A stretch of DNA of 64,000 nt, taken from contig JANMOP010000080.1 in assembly GCA_031369365.1 (NCBI GenBank), positions 1 through 64,000 of the forward strand, in the 5' to 3' direction. Both the position numbers and the translations under genes were made by a program. The stretch is from Methylotenera_A sp031369365. GTDB taxonomy: Bacteria > Pseudomonadota > Gammaproteobacteria > Burkholderiales > Methylophilaceae. Below, piece after piece: positions 16,491 through 25,451 of the stretch. The notes beneath the pieces are model-generated. The model was not told the origin of the DNA. It worked only from the letters and a program-made list of their open reading frames with translations, and made no database searches. How positions within the stretch are numbered: position 1 is the first letter of the stretch; the number at the start of each line of letters is the position of its first letter.

Positions 16491-17751
16491 AGCGCAATGC
16501 CTCGGCAGGGTTAATTTGCGACGCTTTGTAGCTGGGGTAAAGTGTGGCCAACAAGCTTAAAATAATGGAGGTGAGCGTAATCAACAATACGTCAGACCAT
16601 AATACTTGTGAGGGCACTTCGCTAATATAGTAAACATCTTTAGCCAGAAATTGCACCTGAAATAATCGCTCGATAAACGGAATTATGCTGTCGATATTCA
16701 GCGCTATCAAAATACCCAGCGTAGCGCCCAGCAAGGTGCCGATAATGCCAATGAGCGCACCCTGAATAATAAAAATACACATAATGCTGCGCGGGCTGGC
16801 ACCAAAAGTACGCATAATGGCAATATCGGCACGCTTATCAATGACAGCCATAATAAGCGTAGAAACGATATTGAACGCGGCCACCGCCACTACTAGCACC
16901 ATAATAATCGACATAATGCGCTTTTCCATTTTAAGCGCAGCAAAAAAATTAGGGTTTTCTTGTACCCAATCACTGATGTAGTAATTTCCTTGGCTACTGA
17001 GTTTAGTAGCAATTGCTGGCGCGACTTCGGCGGTTAAAAATGGGTCATCTAGCTTGATGCGTAAACCTGTGATTTTGTCATTCATACGGTACAACCTAGC
17101 AGCGTCTTGCATGTGCACCAGCGCCAAGCCAGAATCGTAACTTTGGTAGCCCATTTCAAACAAACCGACAAGCTTAAATTGCTTCATGCGTGGCATAGTG
17201 CCAACGGGCGTCGCTTGGCCAGAAGGCGACATTAACACCACTTTATCGCCCATGCTTAGGCCTAATGATTGCGCTAAATCCCTGCCTAAAATAATGTTAA
17301 ACTCACCCGCACGCAGGTCGTTTAAACTACCTACTTTCATTTTGTCGGCAAATTCTGCTACTTTAACTTCGTCTGCGGGGATAATGCCACGCACCAGCGT
17401 ACCCTGCGCGGCAGCATCATAAGAAAGCATGCCTTGACCCATAATAAATGGCGCGGCAGCTACTACATGCGGCACACCATCTAGCGCGCTCATGGCCTGT
17501 TGCCAGTTTGACAGCGTGTTATCATTTTGCGTAATTTGCAAATGCGAGGCCACGCCTAAAATGCGATTTCGCAGCTCAGTACCAAAACCATTCATCACTG
17601 ACAACACGATAATAAGCACCGCCACGCCAAGCGCAATGCCGACCATGCTGGTAATTGAGATGAAAGTACTAAAATGATTTTTACGTTTTGCGCGCAAATA
17701 GCGCAAGCCTACAAACAGCTCAAACGGTAAAGATTTTGTAAAAAATGACAT
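16483..17751 (-). CDS. lolC: Lipoprotein-releasing system permease LolC/LolE
   Basis: The 422-aa protein has one N-terminal membrane helix (~28-52), a large periplasmic domain, and three C-terminal helices, the LolC/LolE/MacB permease fold. The family start FELFVGLRYLRAKRKNHFSTFIS and the C-terminal end with SQINPAEALRYE are typical. Only one permease gene accompanies lolD, so the complex could be a homodimer (LolF-type) or another copy lies elsewhere. It is the first gene of the minus-strand envelope block. Confidence 0.94.
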   Translation of the reverse strand: MSFFTKSLPFELFVGLRYLRAKRKNHFSTFISITSMVGIALGVAVLIIVLSVMNGFGTELRNRILGVASHLQITQNDNTLSNWQQAMSALDGVPHVVAAAPFIMGQGMLSYDAAAQGTLVRGIIPADEVKVAEFADKMKVGSLNDLRAGEFNIILGRDLAQSLGLSMGDKVVLMSPSGQATPVGTMPRMKQFKLVGLFEMGYQSYDSGLALVHMQDAARLYRMNDKITGLRIKLDDPFLTAEVAPAIATKLSSQGNYYISDWVQENPNFFAALKMEKRIMSIIMVLVVAVAAFNIVSTLIMAVIDKRADIAIMRTFGASPRSIMCIFIIQGALIGIIGTLLGATLGILIALNIDSIIPFIERLFQVQFLAKDVYYISEVPSQVLWSDVLLITLTSIILSLLATLYPSYKASQINPAEALRYE

Positions 17752-17853
17752 GGGCTAATGTTAGCAGTTTTAAGCTAGAAAAATTCTACCTTCTAGAAAA
17801 TTTATGGTTAAAGCTAGAAAAATTTAAATCGGCAAAGCTTAAATCTAAATAGC

Positions 17854-19557
17854 TTAGGCATTCAAAGCCAAGCGCACCCAATCATGTTGCTTACTTAACA
17901 ACGCGCCCATTTCTACCACTTTTTCGGCGCCTTCAATATTAATGACCAATTTATTGCCACGTTTGTACTCGCTTCTTGGCATCACTAGCGAAGCTTTGTG
18001 TGATTTATCATCATCTTGACTATCAAACAGCAAGCCAGAAAAAGTATTAGTTTGGTCTAGCTTAGTTTGACTTGGCTTAGCCTCTGTGTCATCAACAAAA
18101 TAGCCACTATGTGCCTCAGCGAAATTGTTTTGATTTAAACGTCCAAGTTTAACAGTTGTGCTATGTGACCCTAATACTTGTAGTCCTGCACGGTAATTGC
18201 CATTAGCTTGTTTGCGAATACTTTTAATTTCCGCAATTACAAATAATTCTCTATCATCTGGCGAGGTATAGCCTATCAACTTACCAGGTTCTATCCAGTT
18301 GCTATAAGTCTTACCTAAATCTACGCCAAAGCCGTTGACACTTTCATCCACCAGCCACCAATTTTCGCTACCCAAATTATTTTGCTTGTTTTGATTGGCT
18401 TGGTAACCTTGTGGCGCATGTGCTGGCACTTGTTGCGTAGCCACTCGCACTTCAAAGTCGTGCTGATCACCTTCTTCACGTATTGGCTCCACTAACAATG
18501 TAGGCTTTGTCGCATTTAAGCGGCGACAAATATCTTCTAAACCATAATTGACACTAATGAGCTTATTGCGTTTATTTCTAGTTTCTTTTCTACGTTGGCG
18601 TTCGTAACCTTCTACGCACCAATCTACCCGTAGTTTTTTAAATAACTTCACAATCACATCGGTAGAAGCCATTTTCTCTAAACCAAACGACTGCAATGGT
18701 TTTTGCATATCTACCGCACACAAATAGGCTTCAATTTTATCTACCAAACGTGTAGTCTTCCAATAACGATAATCTGCAAACTTTTCAACCGCTCTTATCC
18801 GTTCAGGCCCTTTGTCTGATTCAGTATTAATGAAGAACTGGAACTTATCTAATTTATGCTTATTTAACAATAATGGGTTAGTTGCCCAAACCTTAAGAAT
18901 TTGCTCGGTTAATTGAATTTGCAAACGACTATAACTGCTCTTATGCAAGGTGTTCATCATGAAACCTTGCTTTAACAAAGCAGCTAGGCAACTTTCTTTT
19001 TTCTGATAATCATACATAAACAGATTAGTGTTCAATATTGCCAAATTTTCAGCACATTTGATGACTTTACAAACATTTTCCCAAGTACCGATTGGCGCAG
19101 GTTGGTCGTCAAAGTAGCGCCACTTTGTCATTCCATTGGTTGCGTTGATGTAGCGACATAAAATTAAATTCATTTTTTCAACATTTATCACCACTTTATT
19201 TTGAGCTTGATATAAATCTAAAAATTGTGCGTAGGCAATGTAAAGCTGTCTCTGGTAGGAATAGGCGGAATTAAAAAGCTCTGCTTCAAGCTTCTTATTT
19301 ATTTTCAATATAGTCAAGTACTTATAGGTAATTTTCTTAGCGTTTCTATAAGTTTTAGCATCAATTTCAAGCACTAAATCAATGCCTATATTAAGTGACT
19401 CATTCGAATCAAAGTGAATTCTTGCGAGTTGAGATGTCGTTTTTTTCAACGCATCCAGCGCATCCATTTCAGTTAATGTGTTCATCCAGCCAAGATTATG
19501 TTGCACCTCTTGACGGTATAAAACTGCCTGAATTTTATGTATTACGTTTGATAACAT
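17854..19557 (-). CDS. Large uncharacterised protein with PilZ-like C-terminal region
   Basis: The 567-aa protein has a long, mainly helical, basic N-terminal part (1-~330) with no recognised family. From ~395 it has WWLVDESVNGFGVDLG, which fits the D/N-x-S-x-x-G core of PilZ cyclic-di-GMP-binding domains, followed by beta strands (RELFVIAEIKSIRK, YRAGLQVLGS). The usual upstream RxxxR arginine motif is not clear. No signal peptide is seen. It stands alone between lolC and the divergent ribE. A c-di-GMP receptor is plausible but unproven. Confidence 0.5.
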   Translation of the reverse strand: MLSNVIHKIQAVLYRQEVQHNLGWMNTLTEMDALDALKKTTSQLARIHFDSNESLNIGIDLVLEIDAKTYRNAKKITYKYLTILKINKKLEAELFNSAYSYQRQLYIAYAQFLDLYQAQNKVVINVEKMNLILCRYINATNGMTKWRYFDDQPAPIGTWENVCKVIKCAENLAILNTNLFMYDYQKKESCLAALLKQGFMMNTLHKSSYSRLQIQLTEQILKVWATNPLLLNKHKLDKFQFFINTESDKGPERIRAVEKFADYRYWKTTRLVDKIEAYLCAVDMQKPLQSFGLEKMASTDVIVKLFKKLRVDWCVEGYERQRRKETRNKRNKLISVNYGLEDICRRLNATKPTLLVEPIREEGDQHDFEVRVATQQVPAHAPQGYQANQNKQNNLGSENWWLVDESVNGFGVDLGKTYSNWIEPGKLIGYTSPDDRELFVIAEIKSIRKQANGNYRAGLQVLGSHSTTVKLGRLNQNNFAEAHSGYFVDDTEAKPSQTKLDQTNTFSGLLFDSQDDDKSHKASLVMPRSEYKRGNKLVINIEGAEKVVEMGALLSKQHDWVRLALNA

Positions 19558-19661
19558 TTTTTACATCAGCTTAATAAAAAGTTAATACCAATTTAGTTTT
19601 GCAACAGTCATGCCAACATTTTTTAAGCTTCAGTATTTATTATTACTGTTAAAATGTCGTC

Positions 19662-20294
19662 ATGTTTACAGGAATCATTCAAGCAGTTGGTCACATTGAT
19701 AGCGTCACACCAATGGGTGATGATGTAAAACTATCGATTCAAGCAACAAATTTAGGCCTAGATGACGTGATAGTGGGCGACAGTATCGCAGTGAATGGCG
19801 TTTGTTTAACAGTAACACATCTTAGCAAAACACATTTTCAAGCGCACATTTCAAATGCAACACTTGCCGTTACTACAGGTTTAAATCGCAACAATGCAGT
19901 AAATTTAGAAAAAGCCTTGCGCCTAAATGACCGATTAGGCGGTCACTTGATGAGCGGCCATGTAGATGGCATTGGACAAGTGCTGCGCTTTGAGCAAGCT
20001 GGCCAAAAAAGTAAAGATATGTGCTGGCTGCTGGCAGTGCGTGCACCACATCAAATTTCAAAATATATTGCCAAAAAAGGCTCAATTTGCGTGGACGGCG
20101 TGAGTTTAACCGTGAATACGATTTTATATGACACATTTACCATAAATATTATCCCGCACACATTAGCTAACACTACGTTTAAACACTTAAAAGTAAACAG
20201 TTCAGTCAATTTAGAAATCGACCAAATTGCCCGCTACGTAGAACGTATGGCAGAGTGGTCATTAGAGAAAAATGAAAATCCAAATGCCGATTAA
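19662..20294 (+). CDS. ribE: Riboflavin synthase alpha subunit
   Basis: Riboflavin synthase (210 aa) dismutates two lumazine molecules into riboflavin and a pyrimidine. Two tandem lumazine-binding repeats are visible: MFTGIIQAVGHI at the start with GDSIAVNGVCLTV, and from ~100 a second with GSICVDGVSLTVN and HTLANTTF. The end overlaps the start of the next gene, so the two are coupled. The 100 bp upstream contain no FMN riboswitch that I can see. Confidence 0.96.
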   Translation: MFTGIIQAVGHIDSVTPMGDDVKLSIQATNLGLDDVIVGDSIAVNGVCLTVTHLSKTHFQAHISNATLAVTTGLNRNNAVNLEKALRLNDRLGGHLMSGHVDGIGQVLRFEQAGQKSKDMCWLLAVRAPHQISKYIAKKGSICVDGVSLTVNTILYDTFTINIIPHTLANTTFKHLKVNSSVNLEIDQIARYVERMAEWSLEKNENPNAD

Positions 20295-21381
20295 GTCGAT
20301 TAGCCCAATTACAGACATCATCGCCGACGTTAAAAATGGCAAAATGGTGATATTAGTGGATGACGAAAACCGTGAAAACGAAGGCGATTTTGTCATTGCT
20401 GCCGAGTATGCAACAGCCGAGCATATCAACTTTATGGCTAAGCATGGGCGTGGCCTCATTTGTCTAACGCTGACTACTGCACGTTGCAATCAACTCAGTT
20501 TACCGCAGATGGTTGAAAAAAATGATTCGCGTTTAGGCACCAATTTTACTGTATCAATTGAGGCTGCAAGCGGCGTTACCACTGGTATCTCGGCGGCTGA
20601 CCGCGCGACCACAATCAAAGCTGCGGTTGCAAATAACGCGCACGCTAAAGATATTGTTAGCCCTGGCCATATCTTTCCGCTTGCCGCACAAGATGGCGGT
20701 GTGTTAGTGCGCGCGGGCCATACCGAAGCAGGCAGTGACCTAGCTGCGCTGGCTGGCTGCGAGCCTTTTAGTGTCATTTGCGAGATATTAAAAGACGATG
20801 GCGAAATGGCGCGCTTGCCAGATTTGGTGGAGATTGCAGCGCAACACGGCATTAAAATTGGCACTATTGCTGATTTAATTAAGCATAGATCTGAGACCGA
20901 AAAATTAATAGAACGTGCTATAGAGCGCACCATTACTACGCCCTACGGCGAGATGCTCTTGGTAGCTTATACCGATAAAATCGCTAATGAAACGCATTTG
21001 GCGCTGATAAAAGGAGAGCCTTCACCAAATAAAGAATGCTTAGTTCGCGTACACGAGCCGCTTTCTGTGTTTGACTTGCTCGATAGTAGCAGTCGCACGC
21101 ATAGCTGGAGCTTACTGAATGCCATGCAAGCTATATCTAAAGCGGATTGTGGCGTCATAGTCTTGTTGCATCATACGGAATTTGGCGTTGACGTAGTTGC
21201 GCGCATTCTGCACGCCGATGAACCAATTCGCACTAACCAAGAGCTACGGACTTATGGTATTGGCTCGCAAATTTTAATCGATTTAGGTGTACGCAAAATG
21301 CGCTTAATGGCCACCCCGCGCAAAATGCCCAGCATGATGGGCTTTGGCTTCGACATTACTGGCTATTTAGAGGCAGAATAA
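20272..21381 (+). CDS. ribBX: 3,4-dihydroxy-2-butanone-4-phosphate synthase with degenerate GTP cyclohydrolase II-like domain
   Basis: The N-terminal ~200 residues are an intact RibB: VDDENRENEGDFV, AKHGRGLICL, GHIFPL and GHTEAGSDLA are all there, so it makes the four-carbon riboflavin precursor from ribulose 5-phosphate. The C-terminal ~160 residues align with GTP cyclohydrolase II but lack the zinc cysteines: where RibA has CLTGD...RCDC it has HEPLSVFDLLDSSSRTHSW. It therefore matches the RibBX variant and should not be annotated as bifunctional; a separate ribA is expected elsewhere. The start is ATG 20272; ATG 20284 is also possible. Confidence 0.9.
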   Translation: MKIQMPIKSISPITDIIADVKNGKMVILVDDENRENEGDFVIAAEYATAEHINFMAKHGRGLICLTLTTARCNQLSLPQMVEKNDSRLGTNFTVSIEAASGVTTGISAADRATTIKAAVANNAHAKDIVSPGHIFPLAAQDGGVLVRAGHTEAGSDLAALAGCEPFSVICEILKDDGEMARLPDLVEIAAQHGIKIGTIADLIKHRSETEKLIERAIERTITTPYGEMLLVAYTDKIANETHLALIKGEPSPNKECLVRVHEPLSVFDLLDSSSRTHSWSLLNAMQAISKADCGVIVLLHHTEFGVDVVARILHADEPIRTNQELRTYGIGSQILIDLGVRKMRLMATPRKMPSMMGFGFDITGYLEAE

Positions 21382-21402
21382 TCTGTGCTAAAATAATACA
21401 CA

Positions 21403-21978
21403 TTGGAAAAACTAAATCTCACAGGTCAGTTTCTCATCGCGATGCCCGCTATGTCAGACCCCTATTTTTCTAAAAGTGTCACATTTATTTGTACGCACAA
21501 TCAAGACGGCGCAATGGGCATAGTGCTCAACCGCATCACCGACATTACCGTTGCCAATCTGTTTAGCCAAATAAAGCTAGAATCTGACTCTGCCACACTA
21601 TTAGAAAAAACCGTGCATTATGGCGGACCCGTGAAAACCGAGCGTGGTTTTATTTTACACACACCGCATGCTGAATATAACTCTACCGTACTGGTCACCA
21701 ATAGCATTGCGCTAACCACATCAAAAGATATTTTAGAAGCGGTAGCTGCAAATAATGGTCCGCAAAAAATGCTCATCGCATTAGGCTATGCGGGCTGGAC
21801 GCCAGGCCAGCTAGAGACAGAACTTGCACAAAACGCATGGCTAAACATAGAAACAACCAATTTAAAAGACATTCATACCTTAATTTTTGATGCACCCAAT
21901 CATGAAAAGTTTGATTATGCGATGGGTATGATGGGGCTAAATTTGGCTAATTTATCTGATGTGGCAGGGCACGCTTAG
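21403..21978 (+). CDS. algH: YqgE/AlgH family protein
   Basis: The 191-aa protein belongs to the AlgH/UPF0301 family: LTGQFLIAMPAMSDPYFSKSV, NQDGAMGIVLNR, VHYGGPVKTERGFILH and LGYAGWTPGQLE are diagnostic. Its biochemical role is not settled; in Pseudomonas it was linked to alginate regulation. The start is TTG at 21403, as no ATG fits the family N-terminus. Its stop touches the ruvX ATG, the same order as in many beta- and gammaproteobacteria. Confidence 0.93.
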   Translation: MEKLNLTGQFLIAMPAMSDPYFSKSVTFICTHNQDGAMGIVLNRITDITVANLFSQIKLESDSATLLEKTVHYGGPVKTERGFILHTPHAEYNSTVLVTNSIALTTSKDILEAVAANNGPQKMLIALGYAGWTPGQLETELAQNAWLNIETTNLKDIHTLIFDAPNHEKFDYAMGMMGLNLANLSDVAGHA

Positions 21979-22482
21979 ATGACACCTGATTACAAAAACC
22001 AACATACAGGCTTAGCGCAAAGCCATTTGCCGATTTTAGAGCGTAGCTACCCCGATATTACTGGCACGGTGCTGGCGTTTGATTTTGGTGAAAAACGGAT
22101 TGGCGTGGCGGTGGGCGAAAGCCTGTTAAAAGTCGCGCATCCACTCACCACCATTAATGCAGAGCAGAATGAGCTGAAATTTGCGCAAATTGCCAGTATT
22201 GTTCAAGAATGGCGTCCTAGCTTATTGGTAGTGGGTTTGCCTTTGCACATGGATGGTGAGCCGCATTTGCTTACACAGCTCTCGAAAAAATTTGCACAGC
22301 GGCTTGAAGGCCGTTTTAATTTACCTGTGATGATGATTGACGAGCGGTTAAGCTCGGTTGAAGCGCGGCAAAATCTCGGTGCAGCTGGCATAAGCGGCAT
22401 TAAGCAAAAAGCCATGTTAGACGCAGTGGCCGCGCAAACCATATTACAATCTTATTTTGACAACTTAAGCACTGCTAGATGA
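21979..22482 (+). CDS. ruvX: Holliday junction resolvase-like YqgF/RuvX
   Basis: The 167-aa protein has the RNase H-like fold of RuvX: VLAFDFGEKRIGVAVGE with the first catalytic Asp, PLHMDGEP, and DERLSSVEARQNL followed by DAVAAQTIL with the later acidic residues. Family members act in pre-16S rRNA 5' processing and are proposed Holliday junction nucleases. The N-terminus is ~25 residues longer than E. coli YqgF. It directly follows algH and overlaps pyrR by an ATGA-type junction. Confidence 0.93.
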   Translation: MTPDYKNQHTGLAQSHLPILERSYPDITGTVLAFDFGEKRIGVAVGESLLKVAHPLTTINAEQNELKFAQIASIVQEWRPSLLVVGLPLHMDGEPHLLTQLSKKFAQRLEGRFNLPVMMIDERLSSVEARQNLGAAGISGIKQKAMLDAVAAQTILQSYFDNLSTAR

Positions 22483-22997
22483 TGCAACTACCTGATCCAG
22501 AAACCTTGCTGGCTGAAATTACAGCTAAAATACAAACCCAGCTTGAAATAAATGGCACACCAAACACCGCGCTAGTAGGCATTCACAGCGGCGGTGTATG
22601 GTTAATGCAGCGTATTTTGGCGAGTATCAAGCAAGATGTTGCCCACGGCATGTTAGATGCGGCGCTATACCGCGATGACTACGCGCAGCGCGGCTTAAAA
22701 AGCGAACCAAAGCCCTCTAATATTGCCTTCGACGTGACAGACAAACACATTATTTTAATCGACGATATTCTCTACACTGGACGCACTACGCGTGCCGCCA
22801 TGAATGAATTGTTCGATTACGGCCGCCCTGCTAGTATTACCTTAGCTGTGCTGATTAATCGTGGCGGCGCTGAATTGCCCATTGCGCCAAATATTGTTGG
22901 CGCGAATATTGACCTGATGCCCAATCAAGACCTGCAGCTTACTCAAGATGCAGGCGGTAAGCTGCTTTTAAGTTTGCAGAATGTAAACCATGTATAA
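22479..22997 (+). CDS. pyrR: Bifunctional pyrimidine regulator / uracil phosphoribosyltransferase PyrR
   Basis: The 172-aa phosphoribosyltransferase-fold protein has the PRPP-binding motif IILIDDILYTGRTTRAAM (~92-109) and GIHSGGVWL near the start, both PyrR features. In Gram-positives PyrR controls pyr attenuation; in proteobacteria its main role is less clear and no PyrR-binding attenuator is seen here. The start has two ATG codons in tandem. It overlaps both ruvX and pyrB, placing it in one transcription unit with pyrB-pyrX. Confidence 0.9.
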   Translation: MMQLPDPETLLAEITAKIQTQLEINGTPNTALVGIHSGGVWLMQRILASIKQDVAHGMLDAALYRDDYAQRGLKSEPKPSNIAFDVTDKHIILIDDILYTGRTTRAAMNELFDYGRPASITLAVLINRGGAELPIAPNIVGANIDLMPNQDLQLTQDAGGKLLLSLQNVNHV

Positions 22998-24015
22998 CCC
23001 GCAACTGGATAGAGACGGCAATTTAAAACACCTGTTGACCATTGAAGGTCTGCCTAAAAAAATTCTCACACAAATTTTAGATACCGCCGAAACTTTTGTA
23101 GGCGTAGCCGAGCGCGACATTAAAAAAGTGCCACTACTGCGCGGTAAAACCGTGTGTAATCTCTTTTTTGAGAACAGCACCCGCACCCGCACCACCTTTG
23201 AAATTGCCGCAAAAAGATTATCCGCAGATGTGATTAATCTTAATGTTGGCACATCTAGCCAATCTAAAGGCGAAACCATTTTAGACACGGTAGATAACCT
23301 TATCGCCATGCACGCCGATATGTTTGTAGTGCGCCACGCGCAAAGCGGCGCGGCACATTTTATCGCACAACATGTGCCCGATAATATCAGCGTGATTAAC
23401 GCAGGTGATGGCCGCCACGCGCACCCTACGCAAGGCTTGCTAGACGTATTCACGGTGCGCCGCTACAAGCCCGACATGCATAACTTGCGTGTAGCCTTGG
23501 TGGGCGATGTGCTACATTCGCGCGTTGCACGTAGCGAAATTCATGCGCTCACCACATTGGGCGTGCCAGAAGTGCGTGTCATCGCGCCAAAAACCTTGCT
23601 GCCCGCCGATGTCGAAAAGCTTGGCGTACGAGTCTTTCACGACATGAAGGCTGGCCTAAAAGATGTGGATGTGATTATGATGCTACGCCTACAAAACGAG
23701 CGTATGACGGGCGCGTTGCTGCCTAGCGCCCAAGAATATTTTAAAACTTTTGGGTTGACCCCAGAAAAATTAAGCTACGCCAAACCAGATGCCATTGTGA
23801 TGCACCCAGGGCCCATGAATCGCGGTGTGGAGATTGATTCCTGCGTGGCTGATGGCAGCCAATCAGTCATCCTGCCACAAGTTACCTACGGCATCGCGGT
23901 GCGAATGGCGGTGATGGCATTGTTGGCTGGAGGCCAACCAAACCAGCAAAGCCTGGCTGGAGGCCAACCGAACCAACAAAGTCTCGCGGGTGGTAGCATG
24001 GGAGGTGGTGTGTGA
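22990..24015 (+). CDS. pyrB: Aspartate carbamoyltransferase catalytic subunit with repeat-bearing C-terminal tail
   Basis: ATCase makes carbamoyl-aspartate, the first committed pyrimidine intermediate. The carbamoyl-phosphate loop ENSTRTRTTFE, HPTQGLLD and the PGPMNRGVEI end motif are intact. Unlike typical ~310-residue class members, it continues for about 25 residues with two copies of the decapeptide LAGGQPNQQS and a Gly-rich end (GGSMGGGV), encoded by a 30-bp tandem repeat at 23924-23983. In this gene order the subunit probably forms a dodecamer with the inactive PyrX encoded next. Confidence 0.95.
   Translation: MYNPQLDRDGNLKHLLTIEGLPKKILTQILDTAETFVGVAERDIKKVPLLRGKTVCNLFFENSTRTRTTFEIAAKRLSADVINLNVGTSSQSKGETILDTVDNLIAMHADMFVVRHAQSGAAHFIAQHVPDNISVINAGDGRHAHPTQGLLDVFTVRRYKPDMHNLRVALVGDVLHSRVARSEIHALTTLGVPEVRVIAPKTLLPADVEKLGVRVFHDMKAGLKDVDVIMMLRLQNERMTGALLPSAQEYFKTFGLTPEKLSYAKPDAIVMHPGPMNRGVEIDSCVADGSQSVILPQVTYGIAVRMAVMALLAGGQPNQQSLAGGQPNQQSLAGGSMGGGV
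23924..23983 (+). repeat. 30-bp tandem repeat inside the 3' end of pyrB
   Basis: Two 30-bp units (23924-23953 and 23954-23983) differ at a few bases and keep frame, giving two decapeptide copies. A third, diverged partial unit follows (CGCGGGTGG). It extends PyrB past its normal end. Confidence 0.85.
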
Positions 24016-25286
24016 AAATTCATATTAAAAATGGTCATCTAATTGACCCAAAAAACAATATTGACGCCAAACAAGATGTTTATATCGCAGCAGGGAAAAT
24101 TGTTGGCATAGGCCAAGCGCCTACTGGCTTTATAGCCAATCAAACCATTAATGCTACAGGCTTAATCGTTGCGCCTGGATTTGTAGATTTATCTGCTAGA
24201 TTACGCGAGCCAGGCTCTGAACATCAAGCCACACTCACCAGTGAGCTACAAGCAGCAGCAGCAGGCGGTGTTACCAGCCTAGCTTGCCCGCCAGACACCA
24301 ACCCAGTGCTAGATGAACCTGGCTTGGTTGAAATGCTTAAGCATCGTGCCAAGCAACTCAATTTAGCACATGTATATCCGCTGGGCGCACTCACCCGCAA
24401 GCTGGAAGGCAAGCTGCTTACCGAAATGTGCGAGCTTACCGCAGCTGGCTGTGTAGGCTTTAGCCAAGCTGATGTGGCAATTACCGACACGCAAGTATTA
24501 TGGCGTGCGTTTGAATATGCTGCAACTTTCGGCTACACCATATTTTTACGTGCCGAAGATTATTATCTGGCTAAAGACGGCGTGGCGCACGATGGTGAAA
24601 TTGCCAGCCGTTTAGGTTTAAAAGGCATACCAGCTGCGGCTGAATGCTTAGCGATTGCCAGCATTTTACGCATCGCGCATGAAACCAACACTAAAGTGCA
24701 TTTGTGCAGATTATCTACGGCCGAAAGTGTTGATTTAGTTCGCCAAGCCAAAAAACAAGGCGTGCAAGTGACGGCAGACGTTAGCGCGCAACATTGCCAT
24801 TTAACCGATCACGATATTGGCTATTTTAACTCACACGCTAACCTTAAGCCGCCACTGCGCTCTACGCGCGATAAAGCTGCGCTATGCCAAGGCTTAAAAG
24901 ATGGTAGCATTGATGCGATTTGCTCTGACCACACCCCTGTGAATGATGACGCAAAACTATTACCGTTTGCTGAGGCCGAAGCGGGCGCAACTGGTTTAGA
25001 ATTATTGCTGCCGCTAGCGCTAAAATGGGCAGCAGATAACAAAGCTAGCCTATGTGATGCGATTGCCAAAATCACCAGCCAACCAGCCAGTATTTTAGGC
25101 ATAGCTGGCGGGCATTTAAGCTTAAATGCAGATGCCGACATCGCGATTTTCAACCCACAGCTCGAGTGGAAAATAGAGGCCAACCAGCTTATTAGCCAAG
25201 GTAAGAACACGCCATTTTTAGGGCTAGAAATGCTTGGAAAAGTGCAATACACCTTGTTACACGGGCAAATAAGCTATCAAAATTAG
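24012..25286 (+). CDS. pyrX: Inactive dihydroorotase-like protein (PyrC'/PyrX)
   Basis: The 424-aa protein has the type I dihydroorotase fold (GFVDL, CSDHTPVNDD, LKPPLRS). The metal-binding HxH after GFVDL, normally DxHxHLREPG, is replaced by DLSARLREPG, and the usual His-Ala-Glu-Asp is RAED. It should therefore lack dihydroorotase activity. Such non-catalytic homologues stabilise ATCase, as described for Pseudomonas PyrBC', and the gene overlaps pyrB by 4 bp. A true pyrC must exist elsewhere in the genome. Confidence 0.9.
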   Translation: MKIHIKNGHLIDPKNNIDAKQDVYIAAGKIVGIGQAPTGFIANQTINATGLIVAPGFVDLSARLREPGSEHQATLTSELQAAAAGGVTSLACPPDTNPVLDEPGLVEMLKHRAKQLNLAHVYPLGALTRKLEGKLLTEMCELTAAGCVGFSQADVAITDTQVLWRAFEYAATFGYTIFLRAEDYYLAKDGVAHDGEIASRLGLKGIPAAAECLAIASILRIAHETNTKVHLCRLSTAESVDLVRQAKKQGVQVTADVSAQHCHLTDHDIGYFNSHANLKPPLRSTRDKAALCQGLKDGSIDAICSDHTPVNDDAKLLPFAEAEAGATGLELLLPLALKWAADNKASLCDAIAKITSQPASILGIAGGHLSLNADADIAIFNPQLEWKIEANQLISQGKNTPFLGLEMLGKVQYTLLHGQISYQN

Positions 25287-25292
25287 TTAATT

Positions 25293-25315
25293 CTGGCTAA
25301 ACCAGTTGTTTTTTT
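25293..25315 (+). terminator. Weak intrinsic terminator after pyrX
   Basis: A short CTGG/CCAG stem around CTAAA is followed by a T-rich run, starting 7 bp after the pyrX stop. The stem is short, so confidence is low. Confidence 0.4.
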
Positions 25316-25451
25316 GTTGTTTACGCCCATACCACGCCGCTAAACCACTTTTAAAGCGCTTATAAAGTACTAAAGACACTTGACGTATAAGAAAAAGACG
25401 CAGATAGTTACTTTTCTTATTATTTTGTAGTCATTTTATTGGGGAGTAAAA

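Noticed and set aside
19558..19661. FMN riboswitch before ribE
   Set aside because: The gap is about 100 bp and none of the conserved RFN blocks is visible.
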